Below are positions 7,385 to 15,413 of a DNA stretch of 18,687 nucleotides, one piece after another. Below the pieces are notes generated by a model that saw only the letters and a program-made list of their open reading frames with translations, was not told the origin of the DNA and did no database searches. Source of the DNA: Desulfotignum sp. (GTDB lineage Bacteria; Desulfobacterota; Desulfobacteria; Desulfobacterales; Desulfobacteraceae); NCBI GenBank assembly GCA_021737445.1, contig JAIPDY010000043.1, forward strand, positions 1-18,687, read 5' to 3'. Numbering within the stretch: position 1 is the first letter of the stretch; each line of letters begins with the position of its first letter. A program made the translations under genes and the position numbers.

Positions 7385-8176
7385 TCAGGGCACCATGCCC
7401 CAGGAAAAAATATCTTCTTTGGCCAGGATACCGGACACCTGGGCAGCCTGCACCAGATCCGAATCGAGGATATCCAGCAGCGCAAAATGTAAGCCTGCAG
7501 CTGCCAGCATGGCCACATAGCTTTGCTCGACGGCCAGGCGCCTTGCCTTGTCCGGGGCATTGGTGCCCAGGTTGGAGATGCCGCCGATGGTTTTGACCGG
7601 AAATCCCAGCAGGTCCGGCAGGGTGCGGATCACCTCCAGAACCTGCCTGGCCTGGACAATGCCGTTTTCCCATGCCAGGGGCGGAATCACCGGATCTATG
7701 ATCACCTGCTCTTTTGCCACACCGGCAGCCTCCGCTTTTTCCATCAGTTCCAGGGCTATCTCGAACCGCTGGGCCGCATCTGTTGGCACCCGGGAATCCG
7801 GATACAGCAAAAACCCCACGATATCTGCATCATATTTCCTGGCCAGGGGCAGGATCTTTTCCAGTTTGCGGGGTTCTAAGGAAAAGCCGTTGATGATGAT
7901 CCGGTTTCTGGCTGCCTTCACCCCGGCTGTCATGGCATCGGGATTGGCCGTATCGATGAGCAGGGGCAGGTCTGTCACTGCCTGCACCGCTTCCATGAAA
8001 AAGGTCATGCCGATGTCAGCAAATTTTCCCAGAGGTCCGGTGTTCACATCGATGGCCCAGGTTCCCCGGGCTTCACAGGCTTTCACCAGGGCCTGTACCG
8101 GTTCTGGATCAAGCTGCTGCAGCGCGTGTCTGATTTCCGGCCGGGTGATGCGCAGGTTATCGGCAATCAGTTTCAT
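7385..8176 (-). CDS. Pterin-binding methyltransferase (AcsE/MtgA type, DHPS-like fold)
   Basis: The 263-residue protein is a single pterin-binding TIM barrel related to methyltetrahydrofolate:corrinoid protein methyltransferase. Residues matching the folate site are AIDVNTGP (41-48), Asp75 in LLIDTANPD, Asn96 in IIINGFS, Asp161 in VIIDPVIPP, and Ser201-Asn202 in GGISNLGT. The Ser-Asn pair near position 200 is the one used for N5-methyl binding in AcsE. The family moves a methyl group between tetrahydrofolate and a corrinoid protein, in the Wood-Ljungdahl pathway or in demethylation systems. It lacks the catalytic arrangement and pABA-site look of folate-pathway FolP. No corrinoid protein, reactivase or substrate methyltransferase is in the window. 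The ATG has a good AAGGGGTG site. The gene lies 24 bases after the DUF1566 gene and 27 before the GMC gene. Confidence 0.85.
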   Translation of the reverse strand: MKLIADNLRITRPEIRHALQQLDPEPVQALVKACEARGTWAIDVNTGPLGKFADIGMTFFMEAVQAVTDLPLLIDTANPDAMTAGVKAARNRIIINGFSLEPRKLEKILPLARKYDADIVGFLLYPDSRVPTDAAQRFEIALELMEKAEAAGVAKEQVIIDPVIPPLAWENGIVQARQVLEVIRTLPDLLGFPVKTIGGISNLGTNAPDKARRLAVEQSYVAMLAAAGLHFALLDILDSDLVQAAQVSGILAKEDIFSWGMVP

Positions 8177-8200
8177 ATTTTCACCCCTTTTCCCGGACTA

Positions 8201-9124
8201 TTACCGCACCGGCCACAGAAAAAATTCAGGCAGCGGTTTGTGACCGACCCCCACTGCCCCGTCCACGGTATACAGCACCCAGGCATAGGCGGTATCATAC
8301 ATGCTGGTGGTGGCGGACCAGTAAAACTTCTGCACATCGGTAAACCCATGGTTCAGGGGCAGGGCCGGTGAATGGCAATCCAGATCAGTCAGGCTCTCCA
8401 GTTCAACAATACCGGGAACCCGCCAGTCATTGTACCCGTATCTGCTCTCTTTGTTCATCTGTGATACCAGATCAGACGCGGATTTCCAGTCCAGGGGCCT
8501 TTGGGATATATTTGCATTCTTCGCCCATATAAGACCGGTGCTGTTGTCATGGACACATGCGCCATCTGTTGTAAACCTTTTGTCACTATGCGGCACCCCT
8601 GCCTGGAACTCGCCGTCCTGGCCGGATCCGTTACAGTTCATGACACTGCTGCCTGCATCAAAACAGGTCTTCTGCCCGGTCTGAAGCACCCTGCTTGTAC
8701 CATGATTTTCTCTGGCTATTCGTACCGGCCAGACCATATATGATCCGTATTTCATCCCCTTGAACACCCGGGCTCCGCCCAGATGGACATACCATGCCTG
8801 GTCCGGCAGCCGGACACAGCTTGAGGCGGTCCAGTAGTAACCGGTGAACACGTTGATAAACGGATGATCTTCCGGAAGGCTGGGATTAATCATTTCATGG
8901 CTCATCAGGCTGAACAGTTCCCGGCGGTTGGGCAGCTTCCAGTCGTGATACCCGAAAAGACCGGAAGCGTTGAACGCCTTTATCTGTGACAAGGCTTCTT
9001 CCCAGGTCATGGGAAATTCCAGCAACCCTGCGTTTTTCGTCCACATCAGGCCGGTCTGTTCATCGATCACGACATCGTTATCTAAATTGAACCTGCGCTT
9101 CATATTTTTTTCGTTTTCCTTCAT
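8201..9124 (-). CDS. DUF1566 (Lcl_C) protein with two tandem domains
   Basis: The 307-residue protein contains two copies of the DUF1566/Lcl C-terminal domain. Copy 1 covers about residues 16-136, with TGLMWTKNAG (24-33), GYHDWKLPNRREL (58-70), GYYWTASS (95-102) and a closing VWPVR. Copy 2 covers about 150-307, with a TGQ-CFD-G-GQDGE-Q-GV leader, TGLIWAKNAN (196-205), GYNDWRVPGIVEL (230-242), FYWSATT and a terminal WPVR. The fold resembles C-type-lectin or formylglycine-generating-enzyme-like domains; no catalytic role is known to me. There is no signal peptide, unusual for a family often predicted to be extracellular. ATG 9124 starts 13 bases after the flavin reductase stop. An in-frame start at 9166 would overlap that gene, and ATG 9103 is an alternative. 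Confidence 0.85.
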   Translation of the reverse strand: MKENEKNMKRRFNLDNDVVIDEQTGLMWTKNAGLLEFPMTWEEALSQIKAFNASGLFGYHDWKLPNRRELFSLMSHEMINPSLPEDHPFINVFTGYYWTASSCVRLPDQAWYVHLGGARVFKGMKYGSYMVWPVRIARENHGTSRVLQTGQKTCFDAGSSVMNCNGSGQDGEFQAGVPHSDKRFTTDGACVHDNSTGLIWAKNANISQRPLDWKSASDLVSQMNKESRYGYNDWRVPGIVELESLTDLDCHSPALPLNHGFTDVQKFYWSATTSMYDTAYAWVLYTVDGAVGVGHKPLPEFFLWPVR

Positions 9125-9137
9125 TCTACAGGACCGG

Positions 9138-9611
9138 TTAATTTTTCCCCACATACATGCCGTCATAATCCAGGGTTGTCATCGGGGTGGCTTCTGCATG
9201 ACTCCCTGCTGACACAACCTCTCCGATAAAAAGGGTATGGTTGCCCGGCTGATCCTGTTGTATCACCTGCAACTCAAACCAGGCCAGGCAGTCTTTCAGC
9301 ACAGGGACTCCGGTTTTTCCGGGTTTCCAGTCCATATTGGCAAACTTTTCCCCCGGATCCGGCCCCTTGAACCGCGCAAGCAGCTCTTTTTGCGACTGAT
9401 CGATGATATGCAGCCCAAAGGCCCGGCTGTTTGCGATCATGTCATGGGAATACCGGTTGGGATGCACCGCCGCCATGATCAGGGGCGGATCATAAGACAC
9501 CTGGGTCACCCAGGAGGCGATCATGCCGTTGATTGTATCATCCATTTTCGTTGTCAACACATAAATGCCGTAAGTCATCTGCCCGAACGCTGACTGCCAC
9601 TGCTGTTTCAT
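9138..9611 (-). CDS. Flavin reductase-like FMN-binding split-barrel protein
   Basis: The 157-residue protein fits the flavin reductase-like domain family. The characteristic early block MIASWVTQVSYDPPLIMAAVHPNRYSHDMIANSRAF appears in two parts, GMIASWVTQVSYDPPL (about 29-44) and HPNRYSHDMI (50-59), followed by a FGLHIID strand. Such proteins bind FMN or FAD and pass electrons from NAD(P)H or from rubredoxin-like partners; in anaerobes some act with flavodiiron or rubredoxin proteins. No rubredoxin domain is fused here. The ATG at 9611 has a GGGAGA ribosome-binding site, and the gene starts 12 bases after the thioesterase. It may supply or exchange electrons with the flavoenzyme encoded downstream; that link is inference from gene order. 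Confidence 0.85.
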   Translation of the reverse strand: MKQQWQSAFGQMTYGIYVLTTKMDDTINGMIASWVTQVSYDPPLIMAAVHPNRYSHDMIANSRAFGLHIIDQSQKELLARFKGPDPGEKFANMDWKPGKTGVPVLKDCLAWFELQVIQQDQPGNHTLFIGEVVSAGSHAEATPMTTLDYDGMYVGKN

Positions 9612-9623
9612 ATCTTTCTCCCA

Positions 9624-10073
9624 CTATGTGTGTGTTGCAATTTTCACCTCTCTGCCAAGCTTGAACATGGCGGAAAACCGCATCACCTGTCTGCCGTCTT
9701 CATCAGAAACCACTGCCTGTCCCTGCACCTGCCGGTTTTCAAGGGGTGTCACCTCTGCTCTGGCAGACAGGACCCCTTTTGTCACCGGCCCCATAAATTC
9801 AGCGTTCAATGAAATGGTCCCGAACCGGCTGTCCGGGGGAAGGATGCTCTTGATGGCCATGGCCACGGCTGTATCCGCCAGGGTGACAACGGCCCCGCCA
9901 TGGGCCATTCCCTGTCCCTGGGCCAGGTGATACAAAAAGGGCATGGTCAGATAAGACCGTCCATCTTTAGCCTCGACAATATTGAGTCCCAGCAGTTTTT
10001 CAAACGGTGCGCAACTGATCCACTGATCAAGGATGACCTGGTGCGGCCCGGTATACAATCTGTCTGAATCCAT
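9624..10073 (-). CDS. PaaI-type hotdog-fold thioesterase
   Basis: The 149-residue protein has the hotdog thioesterase motif MAHGGAVVTLADTAVAMA (56-73), with His58-Gly-Gly and Asp67 at the positions used by PaaI/YdiI-type acyl-CoA thioesterases, and a typical NAEFMGPVTKGVLSARAEV strand pair. The family hydrolyses acyl- or aryl-CoA thioesters in the cytoplasm. The start is placed at ATG 10073. A longer version from TTG 10082 is possible, but an AGGA lies only one base or so ahead of that TTG and at a better distance from the ATG. It is the first gene of the six-gene minus-strand cluster. The acyl group handled is unknown. Confidence 0.85.
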   Translation of the reverse strand: MDSDRLYTGPHQVILDQWISCAPFEKLLGLNIVEAKDGRSYLTMPFLYHLAQGQGMAHGGAVVTLADTAVAMAIKSILPPDSRFGTISLNAEFMGPVTKGVLSARAEVTPLENRQVQGQAVVSDEDGRQVMRFSAMFKLGREVKIATHT

Positions 10074-10140
10074 TTTTTCCAATCCTCTTCATTCATATTC
10101 CGCTACCGCTAAGAAACAGTCATGCCGGATATGGGTATCC

Positions 10141-10169
10141 AGAATAATGATGATGCTTCAATCTTGCAA
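10141..10169 (-). promoter_or_regulatory. Candidate sigma-70 promoter for the six-gene cluster
   Basis: On the minus strand TTGCAA (10169-10164) and TATTCT (10146-10141) are separated by 17 bases. The predicted start near 10134 gives a leader of about 60 bases to the ATG at 10073. The match is moderate, and chance matches are easy in this AT-rich stretch. Confidence 0.35.
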
Positions 10170-10328
10170 TCCGATAATAGTTCGAAATTCATTATCTCTT
10201 TACGTTATTTTACTTTCCCTTTCAATTCAACAGATGTTTTTCTTTTTCATTTCTTTCATATATTGTAGCCTCTTACAGCGCTATTGAAAAACAAATATTT
10301 TCTCTTTATTTTTAAAATCAAAATCAGG

Positions 10329-10334
10329 TATGAT
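10329..10334 (+). promoter_or_regulatory. Candidate -10 box for alaC
   Basis: TATGAT matches TATAAT in five of six positions and would place the start near 10341, leaving a leader of about 37 bases before the GTG at 10378. The -35 region 17-18 bases upstream is poor, so an activator would be expected. An alternative is TTGAAA (10284-10289) with TATTTT (10307-10312). Confidence 0.3.
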
Positions 10335-10377
10335 GTAATCTTTATTTCCAATACATTTTTTGCAGGGAGTCACGGTT

Positions 10378-11580
10378 GTGGAAGAAAATATCATTCGTTT
10401 TGCCGGCCGCATGGAGCAGCTGCCGCCCTATCTGTTCGGCATGATCAACAAGATGAAAATGGAAAAACGGCGCAACGGAGATGACGTCATCGATTTAGGG
10501 ATGGGAAATCCCATGGATCCCACCCCGGATGCAGTGATCGAAAAACTGGTGCAGGTGGCCAAGGACCCCAAGTCCCACCGGTATCCGGAAAGCTCGGGCA
10601 TGCCCCATTTGAAACAGGAGATCGCCAAATATTACAAGCGGCATTATGACATCGATCTGGATGCGGAAAAGGAAACCTATTTCACCATCGGCTCCAAAGA
10701 AGGGATTTCCCATCTGTGCCTGGCCATCATGGGGCCGGGGGATTCGGTGCTGGTGCCTGCGCCCGCCTTTCCCATCCACATCTATGCCGCGGTTATTGCC
10801 GGGGCAAATGTGATGCGGATTCCCATTGCACCGGAGCAGGGGTTTTTAAACAGGATCATCAACATCTGCGAATCCTGCTACCCTGCCCCAAAAGTGCTGA
10901 TGCTCAACTATCCCCACAACCCCACGGGCGTGGTGACGGATACCGCGTTTTTCACAGAGATCGTGGCGTTGGCCAAACGGTTCAAGTTCATGGTGATCAA
11001 TGATTTTGCCTATTCCAAGATTACCTTTGACGGGTACTGTGCTCCCAGTTTTCTGGAGGCCCCCGGGGCAAAGGATGTGGGGGTGGAGTTCGGTTCCTTT
11101 TCCAAATCCTACAACATGGCGGGATGGCGCATCGGCTACTGTGTGGGCAATGAACAGATCGTCAAGGCCTTAGGCCAGATCAAGGGGTATTTTGACTACG
11201 GCATCTTTTCCGCCATCCAGGTGGCGGGGATCATTGCGTTAAGAGACTGTGACGACACCATCCCGGTGCTGGCCAAAACCTATGAGAACAGACGGGATGT
11301 CCTGTGCAGCGGCCTGTCCCGCATGGGATGGGATATCACCCCGCCCAGGGCCGGCATGTTTGTATGGGCCAAAATACCGGCACCTTTTGATAAAATGGGG
11401 GCCATGCAGTTTGCCATCGAGATGATGGACCGGGCCAATGTGGCTGTTGCCCCTGGCACCGGGTTCAGTGAGGAGGGCGAAGGATACCTGCGCCTGGCCC
11501 TGGTGGAAAATGAGGAGCGGCTGCGCCAGGCCATGCGGCAGATGAAAAAAGCCATGGATGCCCTGGCAGAAGAATTGTAA
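10378..11580 (+). CDS. alaC: Alanine-forming class I/II aminotransferase (AlaC-like)
   Basis: The 400-residue protein is a fold-type I PLP aminotransferase closely resembling E. coli AlaC (YfdZ). Shared blocks include LPPYLFGM, IDLGMGNPMDPTP, TIGSKEGISHLCLA, VPAPAFPIHIYAAVIAGA and SKSYNMAGWRIGY. PLP-site residues are Asn181 in NPTG, Asp209, Tyr212, the Schiff-base Lys243 in SFSKSYN, and Arg251; a C-terminal LRLALVEN Arg should bind the substrate carboxylate. It probably makes alanine from pyruvate with glutamate as donor. GTG 10378 is chosen because AGGGAG (10364-10369) lies 8 bases ahead; an upstream in-frame TTG at 10360 would place that site inside the gene. Some relatives are annotated as diaminopimelate or other aminotransferases, so the substrate is likely but not certain. 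It ends in a strong shared terminator. Confidence 0.88.
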   Translation: MEENIIRFAGRMEQLPPYLFGMINKMKMEKRRNGDDVIDLGMGNPMDPTPDAVIEKLVQVAKDPKSHRYPESSGMPHLKQEIAKYYKRHYDIDLDAEKETYFTIGSKEGISHLCLAIMGPGDSVLVPAPAFPIHIYAAVIAGANVMRIPIAPEQGFLNRIINICESCYPAPKVLMLNYPHNPTGVVTDTAFFTEIVALAKRFKFMVINDFAYSKITFDGYCAPSFLEAPGAKDVGVEFGSFSKSYNMAGWRIGYCVGNEQIVKALGQIKGYFDYGIFSAIQVAGIIALRDCDDTIPVLAKTYENRRDVLCSGLSRMGWDITPPRAGMFVWAKIPAPFDKMGAMQFAIEMMDRANVAVAPGTGFSEEGEGYLRLALVENEERLRQAMRQMKKAMDALAEEL

Positions 11581-11631
11581 ATAAAACGACCTGATATCTG
11601 CATTCTTTTTGATATCAGGTCGTTTTATTTA
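11578..11631. terminator. Bidirectional terminator between alaC and gyrB
   Basis: Bases 11578-11598 and 11611-11631 are a perfect 21-bp inverted repeat with a 12-base loop. The arm begins TAAATAAAACGACC and ends CTGATATC. The left arm starts with the alaC stop codon itself. Each strand has A-rich bases before and T-rich bases after the GC core (CGTTTTATTTA on plus and its mirror on minus), so it can end transcription from alaC and from the convergent dnaN-gyrB operon. Confidence 0.85.
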
Positions 11632-11643
11632 TACAGGGATGTT

Positions 11644-14058
11644 CTAATAATCCAGAGAAGATACCTCTAACGCGTGTTTCTGGATAAAGTTGCGCCGGGG
11701 TTCCACCTCTTCACCCATGAGCAGGGTGAAAATTTCGTCCGCTTTTTCCGCATCCTCGATGTTCACCTGGAGCATCATGCGCTTTTCCGGGTTCATGGTG
11801 GTGTCCCACAGCTGTTCCGCGTTCATCTCCCCTAAACCTTTGTACCGCTGAATGGTAATGCCTTTTTTGGCCTCCGCCATGATAAAGGCGTACAGGTCGT
11901 CAATGATGGTGAACTCATTTTTGATTTTTGCATCTTCCTGTTTGGACATGATGCAGAAAGGCGGTTTGTTAAGCTCGGCTATTTTTTCATAGCTTTTGAG
12001 CATCTGCTTGTAGTCACTTGTGGCCAGAATTTCCCTGCCCACCCGGAGAAGAAACTGCTTGCCTTCCTTGTCATAGATATCCATCTCAAAGATGTTGCGC
12101 TCCTTGTCATATTCGATCTCCCTGGGCTGGTACCCGGATTTTTCAAGATCTTCCGACAGGGCCGTAAAATTGCTGCGTTTTTCTAAGAAAAACTTGTCTT
12201 TGACTCCGTGGTGGATGATGTTGAGCAGCATGCCGGTATCAAAATCACGCTTGCGCAGCAATGATACCGCATTGAAATAATAGGTCATATCCAGCATGAA
12301 CTGGTAGAATTTTTCCTCAGGGACCGGATCGGCCTCGTTGTTGATATACAGATCTTTCTGGGAGGCGATGCGCTGAATCAGGTACTGGGAATATTCCTCC
12401 TCGTTTTTCAGGTACAGCCCGCTTTTTCTGGATCCCACCCGGAACAGAGGCGGCTGGGCAATGTACAGATATCCTTTGTCAATCATCTCTGGCATCTGGC
12501 GGTAGAAAAAAGTGAGCAGAAGGGTCCGGATATGGGAGCCGTCCACATCGGCATCGGTCATGATCACCACCTTATGGTACCGGATCTTTTCCACATCATA
12601 TTCTTCCTTGCCAGCACCTGTGCCCAGAACAGTGATGATGTTCTTGATCTCATCGCTGCGCAGGATCTTGTCAAACCTGGCTTTTTCCACATTGAGAATC
12701 TTGCCTTTCAACGGCAGGATAGCCTGGAACCTTCTGTCCCTTCCCTGTTTGGCAGACCCGCCGGCAGAATCACCCTCCACCAGGAACAGTTCTCTTTCCG
12801 CCGGATCTGCAAACTGGCATTCCGCCAGCTTGCCCGGCAGGGTGGAATCCATGAGGGTCCCTTTTTTCCTTGCCAGTTCCCTTGCCCGTTTGGCTGCATC
12901 CCTGGCCCTGGCCGCATCCACTGCCTTGGAGATGATCTGTTTTGCCACGGTGGGATTTTCTTCCAGAAAATGGCCCAGTTTTTCGTTAAGCATCGATTCA
13001 ACGATACCCTTGACCTCGTTGTTGCCCAGCTTGGTCTTGGTCTGGCCCTCAAACTGCGGCTCCATGATCTTCACGGAAATGATTACGGCCAGGCCCTCTC
13101 TCATGTCATCGCCGGAAAGCTTGAGGTTCTGCATGTTTTTTGGCAGGGTTTTGGATCCGGATATATAGGCGTTCACGGTCCGGGTGAGGGCTGCCTTGAA
13201 CCCGGATACATGAAATCCGCCTTCAATGGTGCGGATATTGTTGGCATAGGAATACAGTTTTTCCTTGAAGGTGTCGTTGTACTGAATAGCCACCTCCACC
13301 TGGACATCTTTTTTATCCCCCTCGATGTGAATGGGATCATGCAGCGGGGTGGTGGATCTGTTGAGGTACTCCACAAAGGATACAATGCCGCCTTCATAGA
13401 AAAAATCATCTTTTTGGGCAGACCGCTCATCTTCGATAATGATCCTGACCCCTTTGTTCAAAAATGCCAGCTCCCGCATGCGCCGGGACAGCACCTCATA
13501 ATCAAATTCATTTTCATTCATGATGGTGAAATCCGGGGTAAACCTGATCCTGGTCCCTTTTTTCACGGTATCGCCTTTGATCACAAGGTCGGTGATTTTA
13601 TGGCCCCGGGAATAGGTCTGGTGGTAGATTTTCCCGTTTTTATACACCTCCATTTCCAGATGCTGGGACAGGGCGTTGACAACGGAAATACCCACACCAT
13701 GGAGCCCGCCTGACACCTTATAGGAATCTTTGTCAAATTTTCCGCCGGCATGCAGCTTGGTCATGACCACTTCACAGGCCGGGATGTGCTCTGTTTCATG
13801 CATTTCAACCGGGATGCCCCGGCCGTTGTCAATCACACTCACGCTCATGTCCGGATGAATGGTGATGTTGATGGTGTCGCAATGGCCGGCCATTGCTTCG
13901 TCAATGCTGTTGTCCACCACCTCATACACCAGATGATGAAGTCCTTCCATGTCCACATTGCCGATATACATGGACGGTCTTTTGCGGACCGCTTCCAGTC
14001 CTTCTAAAATCTTGATGCTGTCTGCGTTGTATTCTTTGGTCACGTTGTTTTCTTTCAT
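11644..14058 (-). CDS. gyrB: DNA gyrase subunit B
   Basis: This is the ATPase subunit of gyrase, which introduces negative supercoils with GyrA (not in the window). The 804-residue protein has the GHKL ATPase site (Glu45 and Asn50 in EVVDNSIDEA, Asp77 in DNGRGIP, the GGLHGVG loop at 117-123), the transducer Gln339/Lys341 in EGQTKTKLG, and the Toprim motifs EGDSAGG (428-434) and DADVDGSH (502-509). It ends with RYKGLGEMN and the C-terminal RRNFI block. The long insert after Toprim (about residues 550-720) is the one typical of Gram-negative GyrB, and the length equals that of E. coli GyrB. The ATG at 14058 overlaps the dnaN stop by 4 bases (ATGA), so translation is coupled to dnaN. A TTG 27 bases upstream is rejected. 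Confidence 0.98.
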   Translation of the reverse strand: MKENNVTKEYNADSIKILEGLEAVRKRPSMYIGNVDMEGLHHLVYEVVDNSIDEAMAGHCDTINITIHPDMSVSVIDNGRGIPVEMHETEHIPACEVVMTKLHAGGKFDKDSYKVSGGLHGVGISVVNALSQHLEMEVYKNGKIYHQTYSRGHKITDLVIKGDTVKKGTRIRFTPDFTIMNENEFDYEVLSRRMRELAFLNKGVRIIIEDERSAQKDDFFYEGGIVSFVEYLNRSTTPLHDPIHIEGDKKDVQVEVAIQYNDTFKEKLYSYANNIRTIEGGFHVSGFKAALTRTVNAYISGSKTLPKNMQNLKLSGDDMREGLAVIISVKIMEPQFEGQTKTKLGNNEVKGIVESMLNEKLGHFLEENPTVAKQIISKAVDAARARDAAKRARELARKKGTLMDSTLPGKLAECQFADPAERELFLVEGDSAGGSAKQGRDRRFQAILPLKGKILNVEKARFDKILRSDEIKNIITVLGTGAGKEEYDVEKIRYHKVVIMTDADVDGSHIRTLLLTFFYRQMPEMIDKGYLYIAQPPLFRVGSRKSGLYLKNEEEYSQYLIQRIASQKDLYINNEADPVPEEKFYQFMLDMTYYFNAVSLLRKRDFDTGMLLNIIHHGVKDKFFLEKRSNFTALSEDLEKSGYQPREIEYDKERNIFEMDIYDKEGKQFLLRVGREILATSDYKQMLKSYEKIAELNKPPFCIMSKQEDAKIKNEFTIIDDLYAFIMAEAKKGITIQRYKGLGEMNAEQLWDTTMNPEKRMMLQVNIEDAEKADEIFTLLMGEEVEPRRNFIQKHALEVSSLDY

Positions 14059-15176
14059 GATAAATGCATTGCCATTATTGCACAAATGAGGTTGTCATCA
14101 TCCAGGGCCTTGATGATGCACGGGGTTTTGATCTCTTTGATATGGAGCATCACCGTGGACTGGTCAAACAGGTTCAATGCATCCATAAAATATCTGGGGT
14201 TGAAAGCGCTTTTTATCTCTTCTCCATCATACCCGATCATCATACGTTCCTTGGATTCTCCGATTTCCGGATTGGTGATGGTGACGGTAAGTTCGCCTTT
14301 CTTGAAATTGAGAATCACACTCTTGTAATCATCTGAGGTCAGAATGGACACCCGCCGCATCAGGGTGAAAAACATGGTGCGGTCCACTTCTATGCCTGTC
14401 ATGATATCGGTGTTTATGATGGGTCTGTAATCAGGATACTCTCCTTGCAGCAGTTTGATCATAATGGATTCATTGACCCGCTGGAAAACAAAGTGGTTGT
14501 CCTTGATGCCCACCCGGATGGTTTCAGAACTGTTATCGATGAATTTATGCAGTTCTGACAATCCTTTTTTGGGAATTATCACATCCTGGTCAGGCAAAAC
14601 AAGATCACCGCTGTAAGGGGCATCATAACAGTGCAGACGTCTGGAATCAGTGGACACCATGCGCAAATATGGTGTGTCATTCTTTGTGATCTTTTCAATC
14701 ACAGCACCCAGTACATAGATGCGTTTTTCATCTCCCAAGGCAGATACAACAGAGGCAGTCTCCACCATTTTCCGCAGATCCCTGGCATTGATTTCAATGA
14801 AATCCACATTTTCGATCACCGGAGTTTCCGGAAAATTTTCATAATCTGATGATACAATATGAAACAGGCTGTCACCTTTTCCGATCTCCACCCACCGGTT
14901 CTCCACTTCATTGACAGGAATCTCATTGTCAGGATATTCCCGGATGATTTCAAAGAATTTTTTGGAATTGATGGACAAAATACCTTCAGTTTCCACCTTT
15001 GCATCAAAGGTGCCGATAAAAACAGTTTCAAGATCATTGGCCGTGATGATGATCTGATCCCCCATTGCCTTGATCAATACATCCGAGGTGATGGTTAAAT
15101 TTGTTTTTCTGCCGGTAATACCTTGGATTTTTGAAAGAATTTCCAGGACTTCTTTTCTGTCAAACGAAAATCTCAT
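14055..15176 (-). CDS. dnaN: DNA polymerase III beta sliding clamp
   Basis: The 373-residue protein shows the three-domain beta clamp pattern: an N-terminal MRFSFDRKEVLEILSKIQGI, a domain-linker YLRMVSTDSRRLHCYDA, a FQRVNESIMIKLLQGEYPDYRPII block, and a C-terminal hydrophobic cleft region ending in CAIMAMHLS. It forms the ring that tethers polymerase III and other repair proteins to DNA. The ATG at 15176 has a GAAGGA ribosome-binding site 6-7 bases upstream and a near-consensus promoter just beyond. It is followed directly by gyrB with a 4-base overlap. No recF lies between them, as in Desulfovibrio, and no dnaA is upstream; the rdgC pair occupies that place. Confidence 0.98.
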   Translation of the reverse strand: MRFSFDRKEVLEILSKIQGITGRKTNLTITSDVLIKAMGDQIIITANDLETVFIGTFDAKVETEGILSINSKKFFEIIREYPDNEIPVNEVENRWVEIGKGDSLFHIVSSDYENFPETPVIENVDFIEINARDLRKMVETASVVSALGDEKRIYVLGAVIEKITKNDTPYLRMVSTDSRRLHCYDAPYSGDLVLPDQDVIIPKKGLSELHKFIDNSSETIRVGIKDNHFVFQRVNESIMIKLLQGEYPDYRPIINTDIMTGIEVDRTMFFTLMRRVSILTSDDYKSVILNFKKGELTVTITNPEIGESKERMMIGYDGEEIKSAFNPRYFMDALNLFDQSTVMLHIKEIKTPCIIKALDDDNLICAIMAMHLS

Positions 15177-15202
15177 TTGGGTTCCTTCTCTTGGCTCTTA
15201 TA

Positions 15203-15231
15203 ATTATATCTTGTCAAAATATTTATATCAA
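15203..15231 (-). promoter_or_regulatory. Sigma-70 promoter for dnaN-gyrB
   Basis: On the minus strand TTGATA (15231-15226) and a perfect TATAAT (15208-15203) are separated by 17 bases. The predicted start near 15196 leaves a short leader of about 20 bases before the dnaN ATG. It is the best promoter match in the window. Confidence 0.75.
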
Positions 15232-15237
15232 AACAGG

Positions 15238-15259
15238 TTATTTATCAATTGATAAATAA
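15238..15259. repeat. 22-bp perfect palindrome next to the dnaN -35 box
   Basis: The two halves TTATTTATCAA and its exact complement meet at 15248/15249 with no spacer. The site lies 6 bases upstream of the dnaN -35 element, where a repressor or activator dimer could bind. No known operator is recognised. Confidence 0.6.
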
Positions 15260-15276
15260 ACAGGGGGTTTATTTAT
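15252..15276. repeat. Hairpin overlapping the palindrome
   Basis: ATAAATAAAC (15252-15261) pairs with GTTTATTTAT (15267-15276) around the loop AGGGG. Its left arm shares bases with the right arm of the 22-bp palindrome, so the two structures are mutually exclusive. Confidence 0.5.
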
Positions 15277-15413
15277 AATTAAATTTTAAAAGATAATAAT
15301 AGTAATAAAGGGTGTTCATATGTTTAAAACTTTTTAATTATTTGAATTTGAATTATATTTTTGAATTTTAATGTTCAACAGTTTGTCGATATTCAGTACA
15401 GATATCCCATGTT

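Larger units (their letters stand above)
10074..10377. other. Divergent AT-rich intergenic region
   Basis: This 304-base region between the thioesterase cluster and alaC contains no convincing gene. It is AT-rich, with a pyrimidine-rich plus strand from about 10183 to 10260. Candidate promoters face outward on each side. I see no strong hairpin or long repeat. Confidence 0.6.

Noticed and set aside
9125..9166. Longer start for the DUF1566 protein
   Set aside because: It would overlap the flavin reductase gene by 29 bases, and the added residues MTACMWGKINRSCR are not part of the domain.
12532..13713. Long plus-strand open frame of 393 codons opposite gyrB
   Set aside because: It lies wholly antisense to the clearly coding gyrB, begins in the Toprim region, has no family resemblance and is explained by codon bias of the real gene.
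14059..14085. Upstream TTG start for gyrB
   Set aside because: The ATG at 14058 gives the usual N-terminus and a standard 4-base overlap with dnaN.
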